Assembly: GCA_000697475.1 (NCBI GenBank)
Contig: JNEU01000777.1
Coordinates: 186,001-250,000 of the forward strand
From: Lichtheimia corymbifera B2541
Taxonomy: Eukaryota > Mucoromycota > Mucoromycetes > Mucorales > Lichtheimiaceae
Direction: 5' to 3'
Length of the DNA stretch: 64,000 nt
The number at the start of each line of letters is the position of its first letter. Position 1 is the first letter of the stretch. The notes under the pieces were generated by a model, which had not been told where the DNA came from, made no database searches, and saw only the letters and a list, made by a program, of their open reading frames with translations. Positions 23,365 through 34,947 of this stretch are shown one piece after another. A program made the translations under genes and the position numbers.

Positions 23365-25673
23365 ATGACTTCTCGCCTGATGCTCAAACAGGAATATCCA
23401 CCAACTCAAGTCCAACCACAATCTTCGGCTACACGGGACGACGGTCATTGGCAACCTCCTCATTTCGATTACGCAGCATTGGATAAAGTGGATGCTGAAG
23501 CAGGGTCCATCCTTATTGCTTTGGCTAATCAGGAACCTCTCAAGGTATGTGTCAGCCAAGTGTTTGTGTGTGTGTGTGTATATTCCTCTTCCTCTGTCTC
23601 TCTCTCTCTCTCTTCAATGTCTCCCCCCTTTCTTTCTTTCTATGACACCCCCCAACATCGACATATAGACACACATACACACACTCATTCACACATCCTC
23701 TTCCTCTCCACCACCACACCACCCCCCTTTGTTCCGAGTCAAGGGGAAAACATGTCGGCTAAAATACTCACACTCTCTCTTTTAGACCACAGCTATCGAT
23801 GACGACCATGACACCGTAATGGCCAACAACAAACCCAATGATCACAACAATAGCAACAACAACAATAGCCATTCATCCATGTCTATCAACAATTTACTTG
23901 GAGGCGGAGGAGGAGGAGGTAAATTGATTGGGATCACAAAGAGTGAGAGAAAGTGGGTGCGGTGCGGTGTGTGCGTGCGTGCGTGCGTAGTTGATAAATG
24001 TTAAACAATGTGTTGTGTGCTTATGGGTCAAATCCCTTTTTTAGGTTCTTCAGCGTTGACACCGGTAAGTCTGATGACCCTGCTTTTGGCACATGTCCCT
24101 TGCTCCCCACTCTCATTTCTTTTTTTCCTTTGTCCTACCATAAACCTCCTATCATCCCCTTCTCCAACGGCAGATCTTTTACTTACACACTGATGTTTTC
24201 ATAATATATAGCAACAACAACGTCATTCCAATGACAGTAAGTCAAAAAGCGAGATCATATGAAAACCTGCATGCTGAAATATGTTGTTGTTATGCAGACG
24301 ATGCATCAAACAAACCATCCGATCCAGTGACAACTTCTGATCCGATTATGTTACTTGCAGCAGCCGCAGCAGCTATTGATGGTCGTCCCGGCACTAATGG
24401 CACTCATGCACCTTCATCCAACACTGCATATACATCTACATCAGAGAGGAGATTGGGTGATAGTGGTTATGGTACGTGGTTACAAGGCTGCTGCTGCTTT
24501 ATTTGTTTACCTGACTCATGGGCTTGTCTAGGATATTATTCACAATACTACTCATCATCCTATCCAAAGACAAAGCAGCAACAATATTCATATCACGGTT
24601 ATTACGACGATATTCGAGCTCGACGTGATCGTAGAATGGCATCACCACCTGATGGATATGAACAACGTCGTCGTGAATCAGCGCCTGTGGTAAGTTGCAT
24701 GTTAGTGGAGGATGATTCATTCATTCATTCATTCATTCATGTGTAGAATCGACATCGACCAGAGAGAGGAACAAATGTCTTTTCTTACCAGTACATCTCC
24801 ATGGTATGTGTAACCTGCATGTTGACATGTGCTACGATCGACCTTGCGTAACCGTTGGGAAATATGATAGAAACAAAATCCAAGGATCAAGCGAAATGCT
24901 ATGCATGCCTATATCACGTACATGATTTACACTGACATGACCCACCAAGATCGTATGGTAAGTTGGAAGCTTTGTGAGAAGGATGAAAAAAAAGGATGAA
25001 CTTGTGACGAAGATGGCGGGAAAAAGAAAAGAGTGCTGGGCGGGTATAATAAAATTACTGATGCAAGATAACATCATAGAGAACTAAACTCGATGGTGGA
25101 CATGCAAGAAAAGTCAACAGTGAAGAATATGATGCATGGGCTACTCGAAAACCAAGCGAAGGACGAATAGAAGCATCTACTCTTGGAGCATCAACGTATC
25201 ATCGTCGGGGTAGTGGCAGTGTGGCACCACCACCACCACCACCTACTGCCCATGGTGGGATGGTCCATGCTGCACCAGGGGAACCACCACAACCTAAATC
25301 GTGGTACACATCAACTGGATCTGGAGCACAACCACCACCACCCCCTCCCCCTACCACAGCCACCACAACTACAACTACACCTACCGCTGCTGCTGCTGCT
25401 GCTACCACTACTACTGCAACGAGCACTGCCACACCATCCCATTATCGATTACCCCCATCGCCTTCAACTCCACACCAACCAACATCCTCAAGGCAGTCTT
25501 CGCCATCACAACATAACGGCAACAGTAATGCGATCATGATGGGAAGGCCTTTAACAGCTTTTTTACGTGATAGTCCATCAGATCGTCCTTTACCACCACC
25601 GTTTTCTTCCACAGCTACTGCAACTGCTGCTACTGTTTCTGGAGCTGGTAATGGGCGATCATCTATCCTATAA
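23365..25673 (+). CDS. Low-complexity hypothetical protein, possible regulator
   Basis: Multi-exon plus-strand gene, boundaries approximate. The first exon reads MTSRLMLKQEYPPTQ and ends HFDYAALDKVDAEAGSILI followed by ALANQEPLK, the only segment that looks ordered. Later pieces are an Asn/His/Ser stretch (23820-23920), an alanine run (LLAAAAAAIDG, about 24350), a Tyr-rich patch (GYYSQYYSSSYPK, 24530-24570), RRDRRMASPP, and after a long intron ending at about 25110 an EEYDAWATRKPSEGRIEAST segment, polyproline and polythreonine/alanine tracts, and the end GAGNGRSSIL. Disordered, proline-rich and basic composition suggests a nuclear or signalling regulator, but no domain is recognised. Confidence 0.6.
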
Positions 25674-26841
25674 CCCTATCACATCTTTTGCACACTATTT
25701 TCCTTATCCCCATCCCCCACCCCGACTCAACGTACACCCTTTTTCTCCCCATGTCTTGAAGAATCATCATCCACCAACCCAAACAGGTGCATTGCCTTTG
25801 TATGTATATGTGTCTTTCTCTCTCTCTCTATCGATCACTCTTTTTCTGTGTCTCTCTCGACTCTTTCTTTTTTTTTCTCCCCTGGTTTGCTTTGGAACAA
25901 TTTCAAAAATATATAAAACACACTCACATATCGTTGCTTTTGCGAATTTCTTTTTCGGGTACTCCCCCTTTTTTTGGATCGTTGGGCGGTTCCATGACTT
26001 GGTAACACAACGCTAAACGAGTTTTACTTTATGCACGGCTTCCTCCTCCCTCCCATCTCTACTACTGTCCATTACCATCATTCCTCCTCCCCCCTGGCAA
26101 CCCCGTTACTTTTTTGTTCCCTCTCTTTGTATGTCCAATGGAACCTTAATTCAAGGAGTAACCATGTAGAAAAAAATAGAAAAGAGATCCACAAAGTAAA
26201 AAGTGGCGATTCACCCGAGAAGGAGAATCTTTTTTATCTTGTCGATGGCGTTGTGTTAATAAGTTGTGCTGCGCGGCGGTTGTCTCCGCTTGCCCCGGAA
26301 TTGTCGTACAATGGTAGCAATAGTAGCAAGTGGAAGAAAAAGAGACGGAGACGGTAAGTGCTCGTGTACTGTACTCACTCTCTCACAATCCCATTTTGAC
26401 TCACCCTATCAATCGAGAATAGCTTAGATAAATAAGAGAAACGGATAATATAGAGCTTAATTGCTTTGCTGCAGATGGTGTGTACGTTGTGTATGTGTGT
26501 ATGTGTCGTGTGTTTTGTGTGCGTTTGCGTGTGTGTGAAAGAGAAGAGTGAACGAGGGCGAGAAAGAGAGAAAGAGAGATAGAGTGTGTGAGTGAGTGAT
26601 TGAAGGTGTGTTTTTCTTTGTTACTCTTTCTCTCTTCTCACTCTTTGCTTCTCTTTTTCTCTCTTCTCCCTTTACTAGCCTCGTCCTTTTTTTTTTTTAC
26701 TTTGCACGACGTTGTTCTCTTTTTCTCTTTCTCTTCCTCTCTCTCTCTCTCTCTCTTTCCCTTATTTCCTAAAACACACAAGTCGCCGCCCCTCTTTTAT
26801 TTTAACATCTCGCCTTTGTCACCACCATCATAAGGTTCATC
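25674..26841. other. Intergenic and 5' leader of the STE20-like kinase
   Basis: Dominated by pyrimidine tracts (25790-25890, 26600-26760 with a (CT)n run near 26738-26755) and a GT-rich stretch at 26475-26540. No supported gene. Confidence 0.45.
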
Positions 26842-28645
26842 ATGGGTATGCCGTTAACCATCGGCTCTCCTCATCAGCAACAACGTACACCGCCTCCTTC
26901 TACTACCCCGACAAGCGCGCGCTCTTCTGAAGCAAGCACAGTTTCGGTTCCTTCACCAAAGTCTCTTAAACGAAACAGTCTTCCTCCAAAGGTGGCAACG
27001 ATAAACACAAATACCGAATGTGGATTGGGTGGTGGCAATATCCCATCTTCGCCACAACAACCCGTCAAAAAGGCATGTACATATACACATACATCTACAT
27101 ACATACATCCGCATACATGTCTAACATATACACACTCTAGATACAGATCCCGTGGCGGTGTCCGGGGAAATGGCAAATGCCAGACATCATTGAAGAAGCA
27201 TGGAAACGGCGTCAACAAGAACAAAGGTTTCAGCAGCAACAGAAAAAGGACAATGACACGATCAAAAAGACTCTTAATACTAACACCATTCCTCTTCACA
27301 AGGTAAAGGACACACAAAGGAACCATCATTTTCCCTATCTCTCTCTCTTTGACACAATCATTTGCTTTATATAGCGTCCCTGGATACCAGTGGGTCGTGT
27401 ACCTGACATTTTGCCATTCCCACCACCAATCATCAAGCCGCAACAACACTTGCAGCACATGCATCCCGAATTTGAAGGCAAGCTACGCAAGGTGTTACCC
27501 AAATCAAAATCCATGGAAGGGAATCCACATAAATGTTACGTTGCCATGGCAAGAATTGGCAGTGGGTAAGTGATGACTCCTCCTCCTCCTCCTCCTCCAC
27601 GTGTGGATATAAATGCATGCACATGCTAAAACGATTTATCAGTGCAAATGGGGCTGTCATGCGTGCCACCAAACGAAACGATAGCACGTGCCAAGTAGCT
27701 ATCAAGCGATGTTTGATTGAAGATCACGATGTCAACCACCACACTTATGTCTTGCGAGAGATCCGTATCATGGGCTGCATCAATCATCGTAACCTGATCC
27801 AACTACGAGAAGCTGGCATGTGGAAGGATGACCTATGGATGGCCATGGAATTGATGCAATGCTCTGTATTCAATTTGCTCTACAATACGACCCAAGGTTT
27901 ACCAGAACCCGTGGCTGTTTGCATTGCTCGTCAAGTTCTCGAAGGATTGATCTATCTGCATTCCAAAAATTACATGCATCGCGATGTAAAGTGCGAAAAT
28001 ATTTTACTCGGCCGAGATGGTCAAGTGAAACTTGGTACGTGCGCGTGGTTCTCACTATTGTGACAAAACAATTGACGCGAGTGATATTTTGTAGCTGATT
28101 TTGGCCTGGCTACACCGTTAACAAAGACCAACAGTGCTCGATTGGGTACAGCCAAGGTAATGTAGTCATGAGCAAAGTATCAAGGAACGGTATATTGATG
28201 ATTGTTTTTATTATAGTGGATGGCGCCTGAGGTCATTGCAGAAGAACCATATACAGAAAATGTTGACGTGTGGTCGTTAGCAATCACCATGATTGAAATG
28301 ATGGATCGTGTACCACCTCTTTATGACTTGGATGACACCCGACAAATCTTTTATCAAATTCTCTACGGCAAACCACCCTCGTTTACTTTCAGCAAACCAT
28401 CTCCTACAGTGCAAAGTTTGATCCGATGGATGCTGGACCCAGATAGTCAACGTCGTCCTTATGCCAAGATGGTGCGAGAGGTAAGATGATCACCAAACTT
28501 TAATGGCAGTGTTTATATATATATACTCATTCACTTTATATAGAAATTTGATACATTGATCAGCGAAGGTCGACTAGGATGTACCGATCAAACCGAGGTG
28601 GGCGCTCTTGTCCAAGAGGTGTTTTGCAAACCATCTAAAAATTAG
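26842..28645 (+). CDS. STE20/PAK-like serine/threonine protein kinase
   Basis: Spliced gene starting MGMPLTIGSPHQQQR with a disordered Pro/Ser/Thr N-terminus and a Gln-rich helix (RRQQEQRFQQQQKK). The kinase domain has glycine loop IGSGANGAV (split by an intron), CQVAIKR with the ATP lysine, HRDVKCENILL, DFGLATPL, GTAKWMAPE (joined over an intron), DVWSLAITMIEM and RRPYAKM, ending near VFCKPSKN. The HRDxKxxNILL and WMAPE pattern with a short C-terminal tail fits the STE20/PAK group. No CRIB (Cdc42-binding) motif or PH domain can be seen, so Cdc42 control is not supported. Donor of intron 1 is uncertain: phase favours an AAG|GC donor near 27072 or an earlier GT at about 26991. Confidence 0.88.
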
Positions 28646-28944
28646 TTTCCCCTTTACTGTCTTTCTGTTTTACCCTCCCGTTGTGTACATAATGTCTTTT
28701 TTTTTTCTTTCTATTTACCCCCACTTACCACAACAACCCAAACCTAACGATTCCATTACCCATCTTATCCCCCAAACACAACACACTTTTTACCCAAAAC
28801 ACTCACACACACCCAACACATGTATATAAATACTAAACTTAATGATCAACCAAATAGTGTGGGCTAGATAGAGAGAGACAGCACAAGCAGCATTGCGGAT
28901 ACTAACTTTTAATGAAAGAGAATGATATACAAAATGCGAGTAAT
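28646..28944. other. Convergent 3' flanks
   Basis: Short region between the kinase stop and the eS19 stop; C/A-rich, no gene. Confidence 0.5.
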
Positions 28945-29616
28945 TTACTCTTCATCCTCCTCAACCAAGGTCATGGCGATACGATCCAAATCACGTTGAC
29001 CATCTTGGGTGATGCGACGGCCACTACGATAATATAACGTATGAATGATCCAGATCATCTCTCATTCTCTCTCCAAATAAAAGAAAAAACTTACCCCTTC
29101 TTGTCTTGCTCAAGGACACCAATCTTCTCAAGGGCCTGGAGAACACGACGGTTGATAGCACCAGAGGCATCAACGTGGTGGGAGGGGCGGGAGCCGCGGT
29201 TGATGCGACCACCGTGGACCTTCTTCAAGGCACCAACACCAACGCACTTGCGGATGTAGATGTGGCGGGCAACAGAGGCTATTGTATGTAATTAGTATTT
29301 CCATGGAAACCAAACCATTGTATGTCATTTTTGATAGTTACCAGCACGAACGAAGAACCAGTCAGGGTCATAGGGAGCAAGCTCCTTGTGGGTGCCAGTC
29401 TTGACAATATCGACCCACTTGGGGATCTCGAGCTTGCCAGTGCGCTTCAAGTAAGCAGAGTAGGCCTTGATGAAAGCTGCAATGCGTATACATGGAATGT
29501 GTAATGAGCAAGAGAGAATATGTTTATCAGCGTCCGTATTCAAATAGGTCGTATTGTGCGTATATTTGTATTCTCGTACCGTGGGCGTTAACGTCCTTGA
29601 CAGTAATACCAGCCAT
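28945..29616 (-). CDS. RPS19: Small ribosomal subunit protein eS19
   Basis: Four exons, frame-checked: 29580-29616, 29342-29476, 29095-29278 and 28945-29023, giving 144 residues, the normal size. It starts [12 protein letters not shown] and continues [55 protein letters not shown], then [20 protein letters not shown] and [16 protein letters not shown]. These are invariant eS19 features. It is part of the 40S subunit head and needed for 18S rRNA maturation. The very short first exon behind the start codon is typical of fungal ribosomal protein genes. Confidence 0.97.
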
Positions 29617-29886
29617 GGCGATTTCAAATGGGAAAGAGGAAGACCACACCAGTGCTTCGGCAGCGAGACTAAAAATTTTGCAAGCGCACAGCGAAAAAAA
29701 GCCACCGATTCTCTTTGATCCCACCTCCTCCCTCCCTCCCTCCCTCCCTCCGCATTCCATTCAATTGTTATTGGGTATCAAATCTCTCATTGTATTCACA
29801 ATAGAAACAACTATCTTCATGTATCATAATAATCATCACCAGAGGAATCTATATACGAGATACCTATTAGCCATCTTCATTGTCTA

Positions 29887-30632
29887 TCACATATATATCC
29901 AAACCATACCTTCTAATAATCGTTGAGACTGGGTGGCTGCTAGTTGTTCGTTGCTAAGATACGGTACGAGAATAGCCTCAAAGGATGTTGGATCTGCAGG
30001 GATAATGCCATCCAATACTTGCAAACTATCGCTTGACTATAAATCAAAGAATGAATCTCTTACACTCTATTCCTCGAAAAATATGCCCCATTCCATACCT
30101 GTCCTTCACGTTTTTCTCGTACCAATAAATGGCACATCAATCCTTGTACTCCTTCTCGGATATATTCCGGTAATTCGGGATTCTCTAACAGAAGCTGCAA
30201 AAGTGTTGTCAGTCCCCACTATCAATCGATCCACACACGTGTTTGGTTTACCTCGCAATAGGTGCTTGCATCACATCCAAGCAATGCCTCCAATGCATCA
30301 TACACCTTGTAGTTCACAAGCAAACCATCCTGATAACACGTTAACTCGGCTGCGTAACTGGCCTGGAAATGGGAAACGGTGTCTTCACATTTGGCGCAAT
30401 AAAGTAGCATGTCATTGTCTTCTTGTGTAATGGCGACAATCTTGGACCGGCATTCTCTGCATAAACGAAACACAATGTCACGAGCGCCGAGTTGGACAAT
30501 GCTTGTGCCAGTGATAAGAGAGGGTTCCATGATACGAACTTGGAAAGGGATGGGCCCCTCATCATTTCCGACAATCAAATCACTTGTACCACCGTCCCAC
30601 CCCCTATGCATTGTAGTATTCCGGGATGCCAT
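29887..30632 (-). CDS. Zinc-ribbon protein, possibly RPA70-C/MEIOB-like OB-fold
   Basis: Minus-strand exons read SLITGTSIVQLGARDIVF, then LCRECRSKIVAITQ and YCAKCEDTVSHFQ, a Cx2C...Cx2C zinc ribbon inside what looks like an OB-fold (YAAELTCYQDGLLVNYKVYD). Further exons, joined in phase, give LLLENPELPEYIREGVQ, LMCHLLVREKREGQ and SSDSLQVLDGIIPADPTSFE, ending RLLEGMVWIYM at 29887. This layout resembles the C-terminal OB-fold of RPA70 and its relatives (MEIOB, shieldin-type proteins), which bind single-stranded DNA. An upstream exon at about 30930-31050 (RTWAHDSCYEFYHRMVQL) may belong to it but no phase-compatible join was found, and the repeat array begins there. The gene may be 5'-truncated. 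Confidence 0.55.
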
Positions 30633-31046
30633 ACAGAAATGATAAAGAAGGAGTTAAGATGTTAAATGATTGGAGAGGATGGGAGTACATGTACTGGATA
30701 TGTAGTCACTTTTACTAATGGAGGAGGATGACGACGGTCATCATACGCTGTCAAGAAAAGTGTGTAGTGAGAAAGGACATGGTGGTGGCGATGGTATTAG
30801 GTAACCATTTTAGACACAACGCTAGGCAACTACCACTTGTGATTTGTGGCAATACGTTTTACTGCATCCTGTTATATCTGTATTTGATTATCATCATCCA
30901 GAACAATTAAACTACATGATATTACCTTGCGTGGCAACATTGACTCAACCGCATAGGAAAGAAGAGGCTGGTGCTGGATCCGGGATGTAAGCTGGACCAT
31001 GCGGTGGTAGAATTCATAACAAGAATCATGCGCCCATGTCCTCTGC

Positions 31047-31905
31047 CATTCAAAATTTTTATAATGAAGCATATGGTTTTTAAATGAATGAAGATGATCA
31101 GCATGACTCAGCGAACCTTCTGACCAAGTTTCATGTTCGAAATGGGGAATCTCAAGGTTATTCATTCTAACTGACATTTCATGATTTTGGACGGGTACGG
31201 AATTTCCGTCCTTCATAGTCAATCCCACATTATACCCTCCCATTCAATATTTTCAAATGAAGCATGAGGGCTTTATGAGACCGAAATTGATCAGCATGTC
31301 CAAGAGCATCTTGTGTGAAAGTTTCATCTTTGAGAAAGGGAATCTCGAGTCAAGGGGCCGCCCACCCTATGTATATGCACGTCCGTTCATTGTCGGACGC
31401 TCCCATTTTATTTCTCACAATGAAGCCTGCGAGTTTTATTTGAATGGAGGTGATCTGCATGTCGAAGCCTACCGCCCTGACCAAGTTTCGCAGTGGAGGT
31501 GGACAAGCGCGGGGGTGTGCACTATGCACCCTACTTGCGTTCCATCCGTCCGTCGTCTCTCCTAAGTTTGGACCGCCCGATTCACAAAATCATCATAATG
31601 AAACATGCAGTTTTTAAATGAATGGAGTTGATCAGCATGTCCCAGCGGATCTGCTTACCAAGTTTCAAGTTCGAGGTAGGGAATCCCAAGGTAATTCATA
31701 CTAAATGACATTTCAATGAATCCGGGCGGGTGCGGAATTTTCGTCGATCATAGTAAACCCCACATTATACCCTCCCATTCAAAATCTTTGAATGAAGTGT
31801 GAGTTCTTTATTAATACAAAGTTGATCAGCATATCCAAGAGCATCATGTATGAAAGTTTCATGTCCGAGAGAGGCAATCTCGTGATCATGGATTAGTTTA
31901 CAGTG
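31047..31905 (+). repeat. Direct repeat array 1, about five monomers of 95-190 bp
   Basis: Monomers begin near 31047, 31242, 31412, 31586 and 31785. Each has the landmarks ATAATGAA(G/A)CATG, then GTTGATCAGCATGTCC, then AAGTTTCATGTTCGA and GGGAATCTC. Copies are diverged but nearly free of indels in the core of about 95 bp. Two kinds alternate: one with TTTTTAAATGAATGAAG and one with CTTTATTAA-GACAAAG. Spacer DNA shared between copies includes ACATTATACCCTCCCATTC. No transposase coding was seen. Confidence 0.8.
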
Positions 31906-32900
31906 TGCAGGGATTATCTGACTGTGCCTGAGCAATTTAATTTCCAGCTCTTTCCATCCCCAACCTCTTGCCTCTTTCTCCCACTCTCAACTGTTGCCCC
32001 ATTCAACTATAACTACCATCTGCGAACGATTGTCCTGCTTCAACCCATCATGTCAATTCTACAACTGTCTTGATCCGATAGCCTTTGACTGAATGGCAAG
32101 TTCACGGCATGTACACAACCTTCTTGTCACTCTACTACAGTACCTGCCTTGCACCACTCCTTCTCTTGTACACTCCTCTACCACGACCAATCGTAACAGC
32201 ATTCATTCCAGCAGTTACTATTAGCAAGGTCTTTACTCCATTGCACTCAAACAGCGTTCACAGCCTTGTCACTCTACTACAACACGCGCTCTATACACTC
32301 CTCTGTCACTACCAAACGTGCCAGCAGATGCTATTCCTTTGTCTCAAGTTACCTGCGGCCTCTTCGACTGAGCAGCTGCTAGCCGCTGTATAGAAGCAGC
32401 TTTTTTTACGTGTGGCAACTTTCTTTATGCATACAACTTCTAATGGATGATGCCATATCACCCGCAATCCAAGCACTGTTCGCCTTGTTGAGCTACAATG
32501 AAAATGACTAACAAAGAGATAGACCAACACCTGGATGGAAAAGGAAGCATATCTACAGCGACCACAGAGGCTTTTTCTTATATGGATGGATATATGCAAT
32601 CAAGTGCAGTAATGTGGAATCCTGGAATACTGCTTTTGTTACTTGGCGCGTCGTCAGCAGGAACGATGAATTGTACCTCGTGGATGCGGTTGAGGATGAC
32701 GATGGATTGGATGGTATGGACAAGAGGTCTTATATCTTTGACGAGAGGCGGTTTACCACCATGGATGATATTGCAACACTCAAGTCAATGCATGCAACAT
32801 CAGCTATTTCTACAATCATGGATGAAGATGCTTATGACGACAGCAACCAAGAATACTATTGCATAACGATACCCGCCGATTCTATGTGATCCACTGGTTG
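31906..32900 (+). repeat. Duplicated block, copy 1, with decayed ORF
   Basis: Matches 35571-36460 with shared landmarks: CTCAACTGTTGCCCCATTCA (31986 here), TGTCCTGCTTCAACCCATCA, ATTCATTCCAGCAGTT, GATGGAAAAGGAAGCATATC (32534 here) and CAGCAACCAAGAA (32841). A short open frame at 32614-32889 (WRVVSRNDELYLVDAVEDDD, ending YCITIPADSM) has a broken counterpart in copy 2. No recognised family. Confidence 0.75.
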
Positions 32901-33576
32901 GCTTCTGGATTGAAAGGGAGGATAGCAATTTGAAGGCCGGAAGGCAAGATTAGATTACCCACATCATTGTATCGAGACTCTTTGTTCCTTTTGTCATTTC
33001 ACTTTCATTAAAGCTTCTCTGTTCATACGCTGATACTGTAGACGATGGGTAGGGTCAATAACGGATTGTATACATGTCCAAATAGACGCTTGTATTTTCA
33101 ACGATAATTAACCTTTAGTAAAAATGGTACCTAGCAACACTGCTTGATACGGAAGCTTGTTCCATTGTAAGCTTAAATCATTACGGTTAAGAATGATGAG
33201 TTCTGTGGCACAAGTACATACATCGTGATGCTTGCCTATGACAACGACACTATAAGCATGAGCCACCTTGTAAGTATAGCCTTATATGAGAACGAACCCT
33301 GGAGACAAGCAATACCATTACCGCTCATAATCTGGATGCACTGATCATTTTTGGCTTGTTAACCATACACCATCATAGGCGGACCTTACTATTTAGGGAT
33401 TGTCCATCATGCACTCTCCACCCAATAAGAACCCTTCAAGCCCTGCCCCTCTGAGTATTACTACACCAGTCCCTCTGCATCTTTTCCATTATCAGGGTCA
33501 AGCTACTTAACAATGTACAAAGATCACTTGTAATATAGCATGCATAAGAAAACATAAAGATGTCTATATCTCCAAA
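32901..33576. other. Unannotated spacer within the repeat region
   Basis: AT-rich, no gene and no obvious copy of the monomer family. Confidence 0.35.
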
Positions 33577-34947
33577 CTTTATAATGAAACATGAGGTCTT
33601 ACATAGAACAAAGTTACTCGTTGGGGTCTAAAGTACCATGTGTAGAAGTTTCACGATCGTGGTGGCCAATCCTAGATTTCGCGATGTCGCCACCAGCCAA
33701 ACTGGATCCCAGGGTCGACCTCGTGAATTTTTTTTCGACGAGGCTGGTAGTGACATTGGGTGAATCTGAGGATGGCTAGCTAGATCGTGAAACTTGCACA
33801 CAGGGTGCGCTTCACCCCGACGAGCAATATTGTTCGATTGAAGACCCCACGTTCCATTGTAAAGTTTAGAGATACAGGCAATTTTACGTTTTTACATATG
33901 CTAAAACCATGATGCTATATGACAAGTGGTGTTTGTTCATTGTGAAGTAGGTTGACTCTGATAGAGCGGAAGGTGCGCAGGGGCGTGCATGTGTAACACA
34001 GCTCATTTGCATGATACTTCACAATGAACAAACATCACTTGTCATATAGCATCATGGTTTTAGCATATGTAAAAACGTAAAGTTGCCTGTATCTAAGATT
34101 GGCAAGCTTGATCGAGGAAACATGATTGACAAGGTGCGCTCCACCCCGACGAGCAATATTGTTCTATGAAAGAGCCCATGTTTCATTGTAAAGTTTTGAG
34201 ATAAATGCACTTTCTCGTTTTTACATTATGCTGAAAAGCATGATGCTATATGACAAGTGGGGTTTGTTCATTGTGAAGTAGCTTGACCCTGATAGAGCGG
34301 AAGATTAGCAGGGGTGTGCATGTGTAACACAGCTCATTTGCATGATCCTTGACAATGAACAAACATCACTTGTCATATAGCATCATGGTTTTCATATGTA
34401 AAAACGTAAAATTGCCTGTATCTCTAAACTTTACAATGGAACGTGGGGTCTTCAATCGAACAATATTGCTCGTCGGGGTGAAGCGCACCTTGGGTGCAAG
34501 TTTCACGATCTAGCTAGCCATTCTCAGATTCACCCAATGTCACCACCAGCCAAAGTGAATCGAGGTCGACCACTTGAATTTTTTTTCGACGAGGCTGGTG
34601 GTGACATTGGGTGAATCTGAGATCGGCGAGCTAGATCGTGAAACTTGCACACAAGGTGCGCTTCACCCAGCCGCGCAACTTTGTTCGATTGAAGACCCCA
34701 CGTTTCATTGTAGAATTTTTAGTTATGGGCACCTTCATGTTTTGCATATGCTGTAACCATGATGCTATATGAAAGGTGGCCTTTGTTCATTGTCAAGTTG
34801 GTAGACCCTGATAGAGCCGAAGATGCAGAGGGACGTGTTCGTGTAGCACAGGTCATGTGCATGATACTTCACAATGAACAAACACCACTTCTCATATAGC
34901 ATCACTCTCACAGCATATGTAAAAACATAAAGGTGCCTGTTTCTTCA
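33577..34947. repeat. Fold-back cluster: three stem-loop units and inverted monomers
   Basis: Three related stem-loops lie at about 33870-34094, 34200-34435 and 34725-34945. In the first, arms 33870-33949 and 34015-34094 are reverse complements at 78 of 80 positions around a 65-bp loop. The loops share TAGAGC(G/C)GAAG and GTAACACAGCTCATTTGCAT. Monomers of the flanking array family occur here in both orientations (plus at 33577 and 34425; minus near 33770-33866, 34120-34200 and 34625-34720). Another palindrome has perfect 29-bp arms at 34523-34551 and 34593-34621. No ORF of a transposase was found. Confidence 0.85.
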
